A stretch of DNA of 64,000 nt from Pseudoalteromonas luteoviolacea (GTDB lineage Bacteria > Pseudomonadota > Gammaproteobacteria > Enterobacterales > Alteromonadaceae): NCBI RefSeq assembly GCF_021654285.1, contig NZ_JAKFZS010000028.1, forward strand, positions 1-64,000, written 5' to 3'. Below the pieces are notes generated by a model, which was not told where the DNA came from, made no database searches, and saw nothing but the letters and a program-made list of their open reading frames with translations. This document shows, piece by piece, positions 40,532-57,544 of the stretch; positions within the stretch are counted from its first letter, which is position 1; every line of letters starts with the position of its first letter. A program made the translations under genes and the position numbers.

Positions 40532-41635
40532 ATGCAAATAACGATAGTAAGAGAACAATTTTTAAAGCCGTTAATGCAGGTGTCTGGTGCTATAGAGCGC
40601 AAACACACCCTTCCTATTTTGTCGAATGTGCATTTAGAAGTAAAAAATGGTGTGCTGTCGATGACTGGCACTGACTTAGAAATTGAGTTGGTTGCATCTG
40701 TAACGCTCGACAATGATACCGCAGACACCAAGCTCACACTGCCTGCTAAAAAACTATTAGATATCTGTAAGAGTCTGCCTGATAATTCAGACTTACACTT
40801 TAGCACGCAAGAACATCAAGTTTTGTTGACCAGCGGTAAAAGTCGCTTTTCATTGACGACACTGGCTGCAGAAGATTTTCCTAACTTGGAAGAGTGGCAA
40901 GGTGAGGTCGAATTTAAGCTCACGCGTCTAGAGTTACGTAAGCTACTTGAAGCAACGCATTTCTCAATGGCGAACCAAGATGTACGTTATTACTTAAATG
41001 GTATGTCTTTTGAGGTGGATGGTAACGAGATTAAAACAGTTGCAACAGATGGCCACCGACTCGCTATCGCACAAAAACAACTTGAGCAATCACTTGGTGC
41101 ACAACGTCAGCTGATCATTCCTCGTAAAGGGGTGTTAGAGATCATGCGTCTACTTCCTGCGGATGATGAAGAGTTGACTATACAATTTGGTGCGAACCAT
41201 TTCCGAATTATTGATCAAGAAGTTATCTTCACTAGTAAGCTTGTTGATGGACGTTTCCCTGATTATCGTCGCGTCCTACCTCGAGGTGGCGATAAGCTTG
41301 TGACGGCTAATCGTGAGTGGCTACGTAGTGCATTCCAACGCGTATCTATTCTATCAAATGAGAAGTTCCGCGGTGTTAGACTTAACCTAAGCAGTGGTGT
41401 GCTGAAGATAAGCGCCAACAACCCTGAACAAGAACAAGCTGAGGAAACGGTAGAAGTAAATTATCAAGGTGATGACCTTGAAGTTGGTTTTAATGTTTCA
41501 TACTTACTGGATGTGTTAAACACTTTAAAAACAGAAGATGTTCAATTTACATTAGCTGATTCAAATAGCAGTGCTTTGATAGAAGGCAGTGGTGAAGATG
41601 ATGCTATGTATGTTGTAATGCCAATGCGCCTGTAG
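40532..41635 (+). CDS. dnaN: DNA polymerase III beta sliding clamp
   Basis: This 367-residue clamp forms the dimeric ring that tethers polymerase III. Three repeated clamp folds are recognisable, with RKHTLPILSNVHLEV at the N-terminus and the C-terminal VVMPMRL that is typical of beta clamps. ATG at 40532 is chosen over the GTG 3 bp before it because AAGGG is better spaced. It lies 10 bp after dnaA. Confidence 0.98.
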   Translation: MQITIVREQFLKPLMQVSGAIERKHTLPILSNVHLEVKNGVLSMTGTDLEIELVASVTLDNDTADTKLTLPAKKLLDICKSLPDNSDLHFSTQEHQVLLTSGKSRFSLTTLAAEDFPNLEEWQGEVEFKLTRLELRKLLEATHFSMANQDVRYYLNGMSFEVDGNEIKTVATDGHRLAIAQKQLEQSLGAQRQLIIPRKGVLEIMRLLPADDEELTIQFGANHFRIIDQEVIFTSKLVDGRFPDYRRVLPRGGDKLVTANREWLRSAFQRVSILSNEKFRGVRLNLSSGVLKISANNPEQEQAEETVEVNYQGDDLEVGFNVSYLLDVLNTLKTEDVQFTLADSNSSALIEGSGEDDAMYVVMPMRL

Positions 41636-41645
41636 AGGGCGCTCA

Positions 41646-42734
41646 ATGAGTTTGACACATATTAGCCTCAATGATTTTCGTAACATTGAGGCAATCTCTC
41701 TTTCCCCTTCAAAAGATCTTAATTTAATTTTAGGCCAAAATGGCAGCGGCAAAACCAGTCTGCTTGAAGCCATTTACTTCTTATCTAGTGGCCGCTCTTT
41801 TCGCACAAATAAACATAAATTAATGATCCGCAGCAGCCAGGCAAAATGCATTGTTCATGGTAAAAAACAATTACATAACTTGTCTATACCAATTGGTATC
41901 AGTAAAGATCAAAGCGGAGATACACAGCTTCGCATTCAAGGGCAAGCAAGTCGCCGCATTGCTGAATTAGCGCAAGTTTTACCTGTGCAAGTTATTACAC
42001 CTGAAAGTTATGAGTTATTTTTTGGTGGCCCGAAAGAGAGAAGAAAGTTTCTTGATCTAGGTGTGTTCCACGTGGAACATTTATTTTTCGATGTTTGGAA
42101 AAGCTTCAATAAAGTCCTTAAACAACGTAACGCGTTATTGAAAACTAAGCCCGCTAATTGTATTGAGCAGATCAAGTTCTGGGACAAGCAATTTATTGAG
42201 TTAGCTGAGCAAATAAATATCTATCGAAAAGCGTATATAAGTAGGTTTGAAGGCTATTTTTTTGATAAGATAGGGGGGATTAGCCCTGTTTTTGAAGGCC
42301 TTGAAGCTCGCTATGACGCGGGTTGGAAAGGGGAACTAAGTGACGTTCTTCAATCACAGCTCGAGCGTGATCTAAAACTTGGTTATACAAGCCGAGGTCC
42401 ACATAAAGCGGATTTTAATTTTAAAGTTCATGGTCACAGTGTTGAAGGGATCATGTCTAGAGGACAGCTTAAGTTGTTGCTCTATGCGCTGAAGATCACG
42501 CAGAATAACTTAATTGAAAAAGAGACTGAAAAGCAGTCGATATTGCTAATCGATGATTTACCATCTGAACTGAGCTCTGAGACTTTAGGGTGTGTGGCAA
42601 AATTACTTGCTATTTGTGACTCCCAATTATTTGTCTCAGCTATCAGTTTGGACAGTTTAACGCCTGTTGTGGAACAGCTTGATAAACATATTGAGATGTT
42701 CCACGTGGAACATGGTCGTTTAATAACAAATTAA
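41646..42734 (+). CDS. recF: DNA replication and repair protein RecF
   Basis: This 362-residue SMC-like ATPase acts in RecFOR loading of RecA at gaps. Walker A is GQNGSGKTS near residue 30, the signature-like region is SRGQLKLLLYALK, and Walker B is ILLIDDLPSEL. Unusually, two perfect parS palindromes are embedded in the gene (42064 and 42697), each encoding FHVEH in the same frame. Length matches E. coli. Confidence 0.97.
   Translation: MSLTHISLNDFRNIEAISLSPSKDLNLILGQNGSGKTSLLEAIYFLSSGRSFRTNKHKLMIRSSQAKCIVHGKKQLHNLSIPIGISKDQSGDTQLRIQGQASRRIAELAQVLPVQVITPESYELFFGGPKERRKFLDLGVFHVEHLFFDVWKSFNKVLKQRNALLKTKPANCIEQIKFWDKQFIELAEQINIYRKAYISRFEGYFFDKIGGISPVFEGLEARYDAGWKGELSDVLQSQLERDLKLGYTSRGPHKADFNFKVHGHSVEGIMSRGQLKLLLYALKITQNNLIEKETEKQSILLIDDLPSELSSETLGCVAKLLAICDSQLFVSAISLDSLTPVVEQLDKHIEMFHVEHGRLITN
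42064..42079. other. parS centromere site 1
   Basis: TGTTCCACGTGGAACA is a perfect 16-bp match to the canonical ParB-binding parS palindrome. It lies inside recF. parA and parB are at 22.7-24.5 kb. Confidence 0.95.
42697..42712. other. parS centromere site 2
   Basis: This is a second perfect TGTTCCACGTGGAACA, 633 bp from the first, near the 3' end of recF. A degenerate look-alike (TGTTGTGGAACA, 42665) lies just upstream. Confidence 0.95.
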
Positions 42735-45164
<2,430 letters not shown>

Positions 45165-45186
45165 CTCTGCCTCATAGCAAATCCAT

Positions 45187-45215
45187 AAAAAAGGAGGGGA
45201 AACCCTCCTTTTTTT
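45187..45215 (+). terminator. Terminator after gyrB
   Basis: AAGGAGGG and CCCTCCTT pair around a GAAA tetraloop (45191-45210) followed by a T run. It closes the dnaA-dnaN-recF-gyrB operon. Confidence 0.93.
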
Positions 45216-45348
45216 CGTTTTAACGCTTAATTCTGTGCACTGCACACGGTATACTGAGCATAATTTTCAATCATTAAAACTCAATTTTGCGCTATTTGAT
45301 TTACTGCTAATTTGAGTCCCATGTACCAAATAAATATAAAAGCCAACT

Positions 45349-46248
45349 ATGCAAAAATATGATATCAAAACCTTTCAAGGGTTGATCCTGGCTTTACAGG
45401 ACTATTGGGCACAGCAAGGCTGTGTAATTGCACAACCACTAGATATGGAAGTTGGTGCGGGCACATTCCACCCGATGACTTTCCTGAAATCAATTGGTCC
45501 GGAGCCAATGTCGAGCGCGTATGTTCAGCCATGTCGTAGACCAACTGATGGTCGCTATGGTGAAAACCCGAACCGTTTACAACACTATTATCAATTCCAA
45601 GTTGTTCTTAAGCCATCACCGGATAATATTCAAGAGTTATACCTTGGCTCATTAGAAGCGCTGGGCATAGACACATTAACCCACGAAGTTCGTTTTGTTG
45701 AAGATAATTGGGAGTCACCTACATTAGGTGCTTGGGGTCTAGGTTGGGAAGTATGGCTAAACGGCATGGAAGTAACCCAGTTCACTTATTTCCAGCAAGT
45801 CGGTGGTATTGAGTGTTCTCCGGTAACGGGTGAAATCACTTATGGTTTAGAGCGTTTAGCCATGTATATACAAGGTGTGGATAGCATCTATGACCTAATA
45901 TGGACAGATGGTCCTATGGGCCGTGTGACTTATGGTGACGTATTCATGCAAAATGAAATCGAGCAATCGACTTACAACTTTGAGCATGCAGACGTTGATG
46001 CGTTATTTAACCAGTTCGATCAGTGCGAAAAAGAAAGCCAAAAGTTAATCGAAGCGGGCTTACCATTACCAGCTTATGAGCAAGTAATGAAAGCGTCTCA
46101 TGCATTCAATTTATTAGATGCGCGTCACGCAATTTCTGTGACAGAGCGTCAGCGTTATATCTTGCGTGTAAGAGCATTATCAAAAGCGTGTGCACAAGCT
46201 TATTTTGAAGCGCGTGAAGCACTTGGATTCCCGCTTTGTAAGGACTGA
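45349..46248 (+). CDS. glyQ: Glycyl-tRNA synthetase alpha subunit
   Basis: This 299-residue subunit of the alpha2beta2 bacterial GlyRS holds the class II active site. It has the signatures [35 protein letters not shown] and [20 protein letters not shown]. It lies 2 bp before glyS. The C-terminus lacks any fusion with the beta subunit. Confidence 0.97.
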   Translation: MQKYDIKTFQGLILALQDYWAQQGCVIAQPLDMEVGAGTFHPMTFLKSIGPEPMSSAYVQPCRRPTDGRYGENPNRLQHYYQFQVVLKPSPDNIQELYLGSLEALGIDTLTHEVRFVEDNWESPTLGAWGLGWEVWLNGMEVTQFTYFQQVGGIECSPVTGEITYGLERLAMYIQGVDSIYDLIWTDGPMGRVTYGDVFMQNEIEQSTYNFEHADVDALFNQFDQCEKESQKLIEAGLPLPAYEQVMKASHAFNLLDARHAISVTERQRYILRVRALSKACAQAYFEAREALGFPLCKD

Positions 46249-46250
46249 TC

Positions 46251-48320
46251 ATGACAACTGAAAATTTATTAGTAGAAATTGGTACTGAAGAATTACCACC
46301 AAAAGCACTGCGCAAGTTAGCTGAAGCATTTGCTCAAAACACTGCGGCGGAATTAGAAGCGCTAGAGCTTGCGCACCAAGGTGTGAGTTGGTATGCATCG
46401 CCTCGCCGTTTAGGTATTCAAGTAAAACAACTTGAGACTCAGCAGCAAGACAAAGTCGTTGAAAAACGAGGCCCAGCGATTAAAGCGGCATTTGATGCCG
46501 AGGGTAACCCGACAAAAGCTGCACAAGGTTGGGCACGCGGTTGTGGCATTGATGTTAGCGAAGCTGACAAGTTAGAAACTGAAAAGGGCGCTTGGTTACT
46601 TCACAAGGCGACTGTCAAAGGCCAACAGGCAACGGAACTACTGAGCGATGTCATTGCAAAAGCCTTAGCAAAATTACCGATCCCTAAGCCAATGCGTTGG
46701 GGGGCGAATAAAACGCAATTTATCCGCCCTGTGCACACGGTTGCAGCACTGCTAGGTAATGAGATCATTAAAGGTGAAGTACTGGGCAAACAGATCAGTA
46801 ATGAGCTTCAAGGTCACCGTTTCCATCACCCGGCACGTACGACTTTAGCGCATGCTGATGAAATTTTTGATACCTTAAAGAAGGCATATGTCATTGCTGA
46901 TTATGATGTGCGTAAAGCACAGATCCGTGCGCAGATTGAAGCGGAAGCTGCAAAACTCGGTGCGGTTGTGGCAATGGATGAAGACTTACTTGAAGAAGTA
47001 ACGTCGTTAGTTGAATGGCCGGTAACATTGACCGCATCATTTGATGAAGCGTTCTTGTCTGTACCAGATGAAGCCCTCATCTATACGATGAAAGATGACC
47101 AGAAGTACTTTCCGTTATTGAATGACAAAGGGGAGCTGATCAATAAGTTCTTATTTGTATCAAACATTGAAAGCAAAGATCCAAGTGTAGTTATCTCAGG
47201 CAATGAAAAAGTGGTTCGTCCGCGTTTAGCGGATGCGCAGTTCTTCTTTGAAACAGATAAGAAGAAAACTCTGGAAAGTCGTTTAGAGTCGCTTGGCAGC
47301 GTTTTATTCCAAAAACAGCTGGGCACATTGAAAGACAAATCTGAGCGTATTGCTGCATTGGCAGGCTATATCGCTGATCAACTTGGTGCGGATAAAGTAT
47401 TGGCAGAGCGCGCTGGCCTTCTGAGTAAAACAGATTTAATGACTGAAATGGTCATGGAGTTTACAGATGTTCAGGGCGTTATGGGTATGCACTATGCGCG
47501 CATTGACGGTGAAGCAGAAGAAGTGGCCGTTGCACAAAACGAGCAATATATGCCGCGTTTTGCAGGTGATGCGTTGCCGTCAAACCCAGTTAGTTTTGCC
47601 GTTGCATTGGCTGATAAGTTTGACACGCTAGTGGGTATTTTTGGTATTGGCCAAATTCCAAAAGGCGATAAAGACCCATTTGCATTGCGTCGTGCTGCCA
47701 TTGGTGCATTACGTATCATGGTTGAGAAAGAGCTTCAGTTAGACATTTTAGACATTGTTGCTAAGGCACAAACCCTGTTTGGTGACAAGCTGACAAATGA
47801 CAAGGTTGCAGATGATGTCTTTGAGTTTATGCTAGGTCGTTTCCGCGCTTGGTATCAAGACGAAGGGATTAGTGTTGATGTGATCCAAGCGGTATTGGCA
47901 CGTCGTCCAGAACAACCGGTTGATTTCGATCGCCGTGTGAAAGCAGTTAGCCACTTCCGTACATTGGATGAAGCTGAAGCACTTGCTGCTGCTAACAAGC
48001 GTGTGAACAACATCTTGGCGAAGAATAATGTAACCAGCGATGCAGCAGTGTCGACTGAGTTATTGATTGAAGATGCTGAGAAACAACTGGCAGAGCAAGT
48101 TGCGGCACTGACTGAAGAGCTTGCTCCTGTATATGCACAAGGCGACTATCAACAAGCGTTGACGCGTTTGGCAAGCCTACGTGAAGCGGTTGATAACTTC
48201 TTCGATAATGTGATGGTTATGGCAGATGAGGAAGCGGTTAAGAATAACCGTTTGGCACTACTGAGCCAGTTGAGTCGCTTATTCTTAAACACAGCGGATA
48301 TCTCAGTTTTACAAAACTAA
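46251..48320 (+). CDS. glyS: Glycyl-tRNA synthetase beta subunit
   Basis: This 689-residue tRNA-binding subunit of GlyRS begins [20 protein letters not shown]. It has [20 protein letters not shown], an HD-like region, and the C-terminal anticodon-binding [20 protein letters not shown]. Standard length. It is translationally close to glyQ. Confidence 0.97.
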   Translation: MTTENLLVEIGTEELPPKALRKLAEAFAQNTAAELEALELAHQGVSWYASPRRLGIQVKQLETQQQDKVVEKRGPAIKAAFDAEGNPTKAAQGWARGCGIDVSEADKLETEKGAWLLHKATVKGQQATELLSDVIAKALAKLPIPKPMRWGANKTQFIRPVHTVAALLGNEIIKGEVLGKQISNELQGHRFHHPARTTLAHADEIFDTLKKAYVIADYDVRKAQIRAQIEAEAAKLGAVVAMDEDLLEEVTSLVEWPVTLTASFDEAFLSVPDEALIYTMKDDQKYFPLLNDKGELINKFLFVSNIESKDPSVVISGNEKVVRPRLADAQFFFETDKKKTLESRLESLGSVLFQKQLGTLKDKSERIAALAGYIADQLGADKVLAERAGLLSKTDLMTEMVMEFTDVQGVMGMHYARIDGEAEEVAVAQNEQYMPRFAGDALPSNPVSFAVALADKFDTLVGIFGIGQIPKGDKDPFALRRAAIGALRIMVEKELQLDILDIVAKAQTLFGDKLTNDKVADDVFEFMLGRFRAWYQDEGISVDVIQAVLARRPEQPVDFDRRVKAVSHFRTLDEAEALAAANKRVNNILAKNNVTSDAAVSTELLIEDAEKQLAEQVAALTEELAPVYAQGDYQQALTRLASLREAVDNFFDNVMVMADEEAVKNNRLALLSQLSRLFLNTADISVLQN

Positions 48321-48337
48321 GATAAAAATAATCTGTG

Positions 48338-48366
48338 AAGCCAGCTATGATGCTGGCTTTTTTATT
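48338..48366 (+). terminator. Terminator after glyS
   Basis: AAGCCAGC (48338-48345) and GCTGGCTT (48352-48359) form an 8-bp stem with a 6-nt loop and a following T-rich run. Confidence 0.9.
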
Positions 48367-48385
48367 GATAAAAAAGGTGAGACAA

Positions 48386-48838
48386 GTGCAAAATAAAATC
48401 GCGTTATCCATCTTAATATTATTAGGGCTTGCTGGCTGTGCTTCTCCACAAGTGGGAGAGAAAACGAGTAATGGTGTGAGCCAAGCGGAAGCGAAAGTCA
48501 TTGATCGAGCTTTGTATCTGCGCGGTGATTTTAGTTTATGGGATGCCGAAGATATATACCAGCTTAAGCCTCAAGGGAATGGCACATATTCGGTTCGCGC
48601 TCGGTTTATGAGCCCAGGCAAAGTATATGAATTTAAAATCGCGGATGAGGCATGGAGCCAAGGATATAACTGTGGTTATCGCTACCAAAGCTTAGTAACA
48701 CTCGGACAACCGCAGCCGGCCGATTGCAATACTATTTATAATTACTTTAGTTTTACACCAGATAAAAAAGGATGGTATCGCATCACACTAGATTACAGGG
48801 TGTCGCATAAGCCTGCTGTTTTAATTCAAAGAGACTAA
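48386..48838 (+). CDS. Lipoprotein with carbohydrate-binding-like early-set domain
   Basis: This is a 150-residue predicted lipoprotein. The GTG start at 48386, with AAGGTGAG 5 bp upstream, gives a lipobox LAGC (Cys18). The mature part has an early-set/CBM48-like pattern (YLRGDFSLWDAEDIYQLKPQ, GTYSVRARFMSPGKVYEFKI, WYRITLDYR). A Cys pair (about 110 and 127) could form a disulfide. The domain may bind glycans or act as an assembly module; the function is unknown. Confidence 0.8.
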   Translation: MQNKIALSILILLGLAGCASPQVGEKTSNGVSQAEAKVIDRALYLRGDFSLWDAEDIYQLKPQGNGTYSVRARFMSPGKVYEFKIADEAWSQGYNCGYRYQSLVTLGQPQPADCNTIYNYFSFTPDKKGWYRITLDYRVSHKPAVLIQRD

Positions 48839-48953
48839 AAAATAATACAATGTTGTTATGTAACGGGTCGATGCGAGCTTAAGGTGTGGATCTAAGTGTA
48901 GTCCTAAGTGAAACGGCAAGTTTTCGTGCTTGCCGTATAGCTAAAGTTTAATA

Positions 48954-49094
48954 CTATTCAGGTTTACAAGGGTAATCACGAGACGCACAAACATGAACGC
49001 TGGCTCGACCGCCTGCGACTGCATTCGTTTGGGTTGGTTTGATAGCTTGAAGGTCTAGGTTTTTAATTTTTTTTGTTTTTAGCTGTAATTTCAT
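48954..49094 (-). CDS. Orphan double-glycine leader peptide (46 aa)
   Basis: This small gene starts MKLQLKTKKIKNLDLQAI, a leader clearly like those of peptides 2 and 3 in the accessory locus, and ends AVAGG. The predicted core, RASVHVCASRDYPCKPE, has two cysteines. AAGGA lies about 8 bp before the ATG. No exporter or modification gene is adjacent. The C39 exporter at 0.5-2.7 kb, some 46 kb away across the origin, is the only one in the window that could process it. Function is unknown. Confidence 0.8.
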   Translation of the reverse strand: MKLQLKTKKIKNLDLQAIKPTQTNAVAGGRASVHVCASRDYPCKPE

Positions 49095-49330
49095 ATATTT
49101 TTCCTTTTACTTTGTTGTTTACCTATTTTTTAAACTACCGCATTGCTTTATAAAATAATTCATTGAATGCTCGGTGTGAGTTTACACATTTATGCACTAC
49201 TGTGTGGGTAAACCTTTAAGTTTAATTAGGGGAGATGTGCAACAGTGCTATGAGATATGGAGCACTGAGAACACTATTTATGTAAAAGGTGACTTGTGGC
49301 AGAGGTTATCTCTGACTGGTTAAAAAGGGC

Positions 49331-49570
49331 TTATTGGCCCTTTTTAATCAAATATTGGTAGGGTGCTTGCGCGGTTTCTTGAGCAACTAATGTGTGATCC
49401 ATAAACTCACAAAAGTTCGGTATATCGCGAGTGGTCGATGGGTCATCAGCCACGATTAATAATGTTTCACCATGATTCATTTTTCGCACCATGCCACGGA
49501 TCATCATAACCGGTTCAGGGCAACGCAGCCCAACGGCATCTAATGTATGGTCGGCATTATCAAAACTCAT
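49331..49570 (-). CDS. tusA: Sulfurtransferase TusA
   Basis: This 79-residue sulfur carrier relays sulfur to TusBCD for 2-thiouridine synthesis in tRNA. The active Cys lies in [39 protein letters not shown] is also conserved. Start ATG at 49570 fits the family; the frame extends further upstream to 49723 without support. Confidence 0.95.
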   Translation of the reverse strand: MSFDNADHTLDAVGLRCPEPVMMIRGMVRKMNHGETLLIVADDPSTTRDIPNFCEFMDHTLVAQETAQAPYQYLIKKGQ

Positions 49571-49681
49571 AAAATTGCACTTAGCTATTATAAAAAAAGA
49601 TATTTTAACTTGGCATGTATGAAGATTTAAAGAGGGCTGAGGTAATTTGTTAGAATAACTTGAAATTGAAAGAGGCGATAA

Positions 49682-49714
49682 AAAAGGCAAAGCCACACAT
49701 CGTGACTTTGCCTT
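49682..49714 (-). terminator. Terminator after fadBA
   Basis: On the minus strand AAGGCAAAG and CTTTGCCTT pair across a 13-nt loop that itself contains a CAC/GTG pairing, followed by a T run. It lies about 38 bp after fadA. Confidence 0.88.
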
Positions 49715-49751
49715 GGTTACCAAGTTGAAATGGGTGATGACAACAAGCGTA

Positions 49752-53082
<3,331 letters not shown>

Positions 53083-53426
53083 ACTTGTTCTCCGTGACAC
53101 TGGTACGATGAGTTGTCATTTCATTCAGTGTGGCGTCTTTAAATGAAAATTGCAATGAAAAATTTACCGCAGATTTACTGTAAAGCATAAATTGGGATGT
53201 TAAGGTGGCTAAGTGCATAGATTGGACTAAGGTGTTTTAAGGTTTACGCATTCAGTTTATTTAAACCTTCAATCATGCATAACTTGATTACGAGTAGGGC
53301 ATAGGTGCTGCTCAAGACTGCTCTGGTGCAGTTTAATTAAGAAAGTACTCAGCTTTTGTCTTTAAACACGGTTTTTAAATTAGCTGGGTCTGGATATACA
53401 ACGCATTTATGTAAGTATAGGTCGCC
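53083..53426. other. Divergent intergenic region between fadB and slt
   Basis: This 344-bp region must contain divergent promoters for fadBA and slt. I found no perfect FadR- or PsrA-type operator by eye, and no gene or repeat. Confidence 0.5.
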
Positions 53427-55331
53427 ATGAAATTACGGATCTCTCGGTTTTTTAGTACGGGTATGTGCGCTTTTTTCACTTTGTTAAGTACCCAAGGGTA
53501 TGCGCAAAAGCCCCATCAAGATTTTATACAAGCTGAGCGAATAGCTTGGTCAGGAAATTACACTAAATTTAAACATGCACTGGATGAGCTCGATCATCCA
53601 TTGAAGCCTTATGTTGAGATGACATTTTATAAACGTCATCCCAGATTAAAATATCAAGCAGAAATTAGTCAGTTTTTATCTGTCTATGACCACACGCCCT
53701 TGGATTGGCCTGTGCGCAAAAGCTGGCTGAACTATTTAAAAAAGCGCGGTAAGAAAGCGTTATTTATTGAACATTATCAGACAACAAATAATGCAGAGTT
53801 AAAATGTACATATTTGCAGTTTCAACTGGATTTAGGCGCGCCTAAAAAAGCCATTTTAGATCAAGTTGAACCTTTGTGGGTGGTGGGCAAGTCACAACCT
53901 AAAGCCTGTGATAAGTTATTTTCACAGTGGCAAAAAGCAGGTTACCGCTCACAAGCGTTAATTTGGCAACGCATTACCAAGGCAGCACAGGGCGGTCAAA
54001 CCTCGCTAATTAAGTACTTAAAAACCTTGTTGCCAAGTAATGAAGCGTATCTTGCAGATTTATATGTGGCGGTGCGCAGAAACCCAAGCGCGTCAGCAGG
54101 GTTGTATCGTTATAAACAACGCAGTCAAAAAGAAAGTGAAATCGCGGTGTATGGCGTCAGACGACTTATTTGGCGAGACCCTAAGTTGGCGCTAAGAGCG
54201 TGGGATAAACTGCAAGACATGTTTGAATTTAGCCAAGCGCAGAAAGACAGCGTTGCTTATCGCTTTGCGCTGGCTTTGGCATCAAAAGGGCATGAGCAAG
54301 CGCGTTTTTGGTTAAATAAAGTACCAACTGAATTACAAGATGTGAAGCTCCGTCAATGGCTGATGAGTAATATGCTCAAAGAGCAAGATTGGGAAGGGAT
54401 CGCGGCACTGTTCACAGGTATGGATAACTTGAGCAATGGGCAAGCTTATTGGCTCGGTTACAGCTACTTTAAGCGCGGAGACTCAGCCAAAGCGACCTCA
54501 CTTTGGCAGTCACTGGCCAGTAAGCGAGATTATTATGGATTTCTGGCAGCGGCGCGACTGAATTTACCACCGTCAATGAATGCGCAGTCACTGGATGTCA
54601 ATGAGCAAACGTTAGCGAATGTGTCACAAGCGCCCGGCTTTAAACGGGCAAAAGCACTGTATGAGCTGGAGCGTTTTACCCACGCTCGTAGAGAATGGAA
54701 CTATTTAACTAACACTTCCAGTACTGAGGAAAAGCTTGCTGCATCGATATTGGCTGCAGAATTAGACTGGTATGACAGCACCATTTACACCTTAGCGCAG
54801 ATTAAAGCATGGAACTATGTTGATTTACGCTTCCCGATGGCGTTTGACAGTTTATTTGAACGTTATAGTGAACGAAATCGGGTTGATCTTGCTTGGAGCT
54901 ATGCGGTGGCACGTCGTGAAAGCAGCTTTGCACCAGATGCGAGATCCTCTGCTGATGCTTATGGCTTGATGCAAATGCTGCCGAGCACAGCCCGTTACGT
55001 GGCGAAAAAGCGTGTCTCTAAAAAGCAGTTGATGACTCCGTCTATAAATATTCGTCTTGGGACGGACTATTTGGAGTATTTAAAGCGTAAAACCAAGGGC
55101 AATGAGATATTGGCGACTGCTTCTTATAACGCTGGTTATCACAGAGTGAAGCGCTGGGTACCGGATGAAGCCATGCCAGCTGAATTATGGATTGAGCTTA
55201 TTCCATATCGAGAAACTCGGGACTATGTGAAAAATGTGATGGCGTATCGACAGGTCTATCATACCAAGCTTGGTCGAGAGGGGAATGTGTTGGCAGGGAT
55301 CTTGGATATGAGTATAGGCGGCAAACGTTAA
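53427..55331 (+). CDS. slt: Soluble lytic murein transglycosylase
   Basis: This 634-residue periplasmic enzyme cleaves peptidoglycan to 1,6-anhydro-muropeptides. It has a signal peptide (about 1-26), a long superhelical (U/L) domain of paired helices, and a C-terminal lysozyme-like catalytic domain. The catalytic Glu is at about 498 in AVARRESSFAPDARSSADAY, with GLMQMLPSTARYVA and ATASYNAGYHRVKRW following. Length matches the Slt70 family. Confidence 0.95.
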   Translation: MKLRISRFFSTGMCAFFTLLSTQGYAQKPHQDFIQAERIAWSGNYTKFKHALDELDHPLKPYVEMTFYKRHPRLKYQAEISQFLSVYDHTPLDWPVRKSWLNYLKKRGKKALFIEHYQTTNNAELKCTYLQFQLDLGAPKKAILDQVEPLWVVGKSQPKACDKLFSQWQKAGYRSQALIWQRITKAAQGGQTSLIKYLKTLLPSNEAYLADLYVAVRRNPSASAGLYRYKQRSQKESEIAVYGVRRLIWRDPKLALRAWDKLQDMFEFSQAQKDSVAYRFALALASKGHEQARFWLNKVPTELQDVKLRQWLMSNMLKEQDWEGIAALFTGMDNLSNGQAYWLGYSYFKRGDSAKATSLWQSLASKRDYYGFLAAARLNLPPSMNAQSLDVNEQTLANVSQAPGFKRAKALYELERFTHARREWNYLTNTSSTEEKLAASILAAELDWYDSTIYTLAQIKAWNYVDLRFPMAFDSLFERYSERNRVDLAWSYAVARRESSFAPDARSSADAYGLMQMLPSTARYVAKKRVSKKQLMTPSINIRLGTDYLEYLKRKTKGNEILATASYNAGYHRVKRWVPDEAMPAELWIELIPYRETRDYVKNVMAYRQVYHTKLGREGNVLAGILDMSIGGKR

Positions 55332-55424
55332 AGCGTCGTGCTGTGACGTCATTTCAAGGAGTTGGCATGGCATCGTTTTTGAGACGGTGCTATGTTAGAC
55401 TCAAACATAATTGAACAGAACTAA

Positions 55425-56759
<1,335 letters not shown>

Positions 56760-56806
56760 TATGTTGGTGTGTCGTATTGGTTCAAGTGCGGCTCAGCTTG
56801 TTTAAT

Positions 56807-56832
56807 AAAAGGAGTCGAAAGGCTCCTTTTTG
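56807..56832 (+). terminator. Terminator after pepQ
   Basis: AAAAGGAG (56807-56814) and CTCCTTTT (56823-56830) form an 8-bp stem with an 8-nt loop, followed by T-rich DNA, only 15 bp before the yigZ start. Confidence 0.75.
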
Positions 56833-56846
56833 CTAGAAAATACTTT

Positions 56847-57461
56847 ATGTCAGAATATAAAATCCCAACTGAAACCATTTCACACCACGAAGAAATCAAA
56901 AAAAGTACGTTTTTGGTGCATGTTGCGCATACCCCTACAGTGGACGATGCAAAAGCATTTATTCGCAGTATTAATGACGCATACCCAGATGCACGTCACA
57001 ACTGTTGGGCGCATGTGGCTGGGGCTCCAGGAGGCAGTCATGTTTTAGGTTTTTCTGATGATGGTGAGCCGAATGGTACGGCTGGAAAACCCATGTTGAA
57101 TGTCTTAATGGGTTCTGGCATTGGTGAAGTTACTGCGGTGACGACGCGTTATTTCGGGGGGATTAAACTTGGAACAGGTGGTCTAGTTCGAGCTTATGGC
57201 GGCACTTTGAATAATGCCTTGAATGTGTTGACGACCGCTGTGAAAGTACCTGCAGCAATACTCATTGGAGAGTCCGACTATGCGCTGCAAGGAGTCATTG
57301 AGCAGCATTTAGCTAGCCAGTATCAGGTGCTGAATATCCAACATACGTTTACAGCAAATATTGGCTGGCAAATAGAGATTGATGCCCGAGAAGCCAAGCT
57401 GGCCATTCAGTCAATATTTGATCTGACCCACGGTAGTGTGGCAATGAAACTACAAAAGTAA
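56847..57461 (+). CDS. yigZ: YigZ/IMPACT family protein
   Basis: This protein starts at ATG 56847 and has 204 residues, the family length. It has the N-terminal UPF0029 domain with HNCWAHVAGAPGGSHVLGFS and DDGEPNGTAGKPMLNVL, and VTTRYFGGIKLGTGGLVRAY. The C-terminal ferredoxin-like DUF1949 domain follows. Family members are linked to translation control, but the bacterial role is unclear. It sits between pepQ and trkH, a conserved order. Confidence 0.94.
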   Translation: MSEYKIPTETISHHEEIKKSTFLVHVAHTPTVDDAKAFIRSINDAYPDARHNCWAHVAGAPGGSHVLGFSDDGEPNGTAGKPMLNVLMGSGIGEVTAVTTRYFGGIKLGTGGLVRAYGGTLNNALNVLTTAVKVPAAILIGESDYALQGVIEQHLASQYQVLNIQHTFTANIGWQIEIDAREAKLAIQSIFDLTHGSVAMKLQK

Positions 57462-57544
57462 TTGCTTTGTCGGGTTATGAGGTTTACTAACGCCCAAGTG
57501 TATTAGACAATCAAGTTTAATCATAACAACAAGCGATCTGCGTT

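Noticed and set aside
42665-42676. Third parS at TGTTGTGGAACA
   Set aside because: It misses the central CACGTG of the palindrome and is likely chance within recF.
53341-53405. FadR-like operator near AGCTGGGTCTGG upstream of slt
   Set aside because: The match is poor and it lies nearer slt than fadB, so it is not reported as a site.
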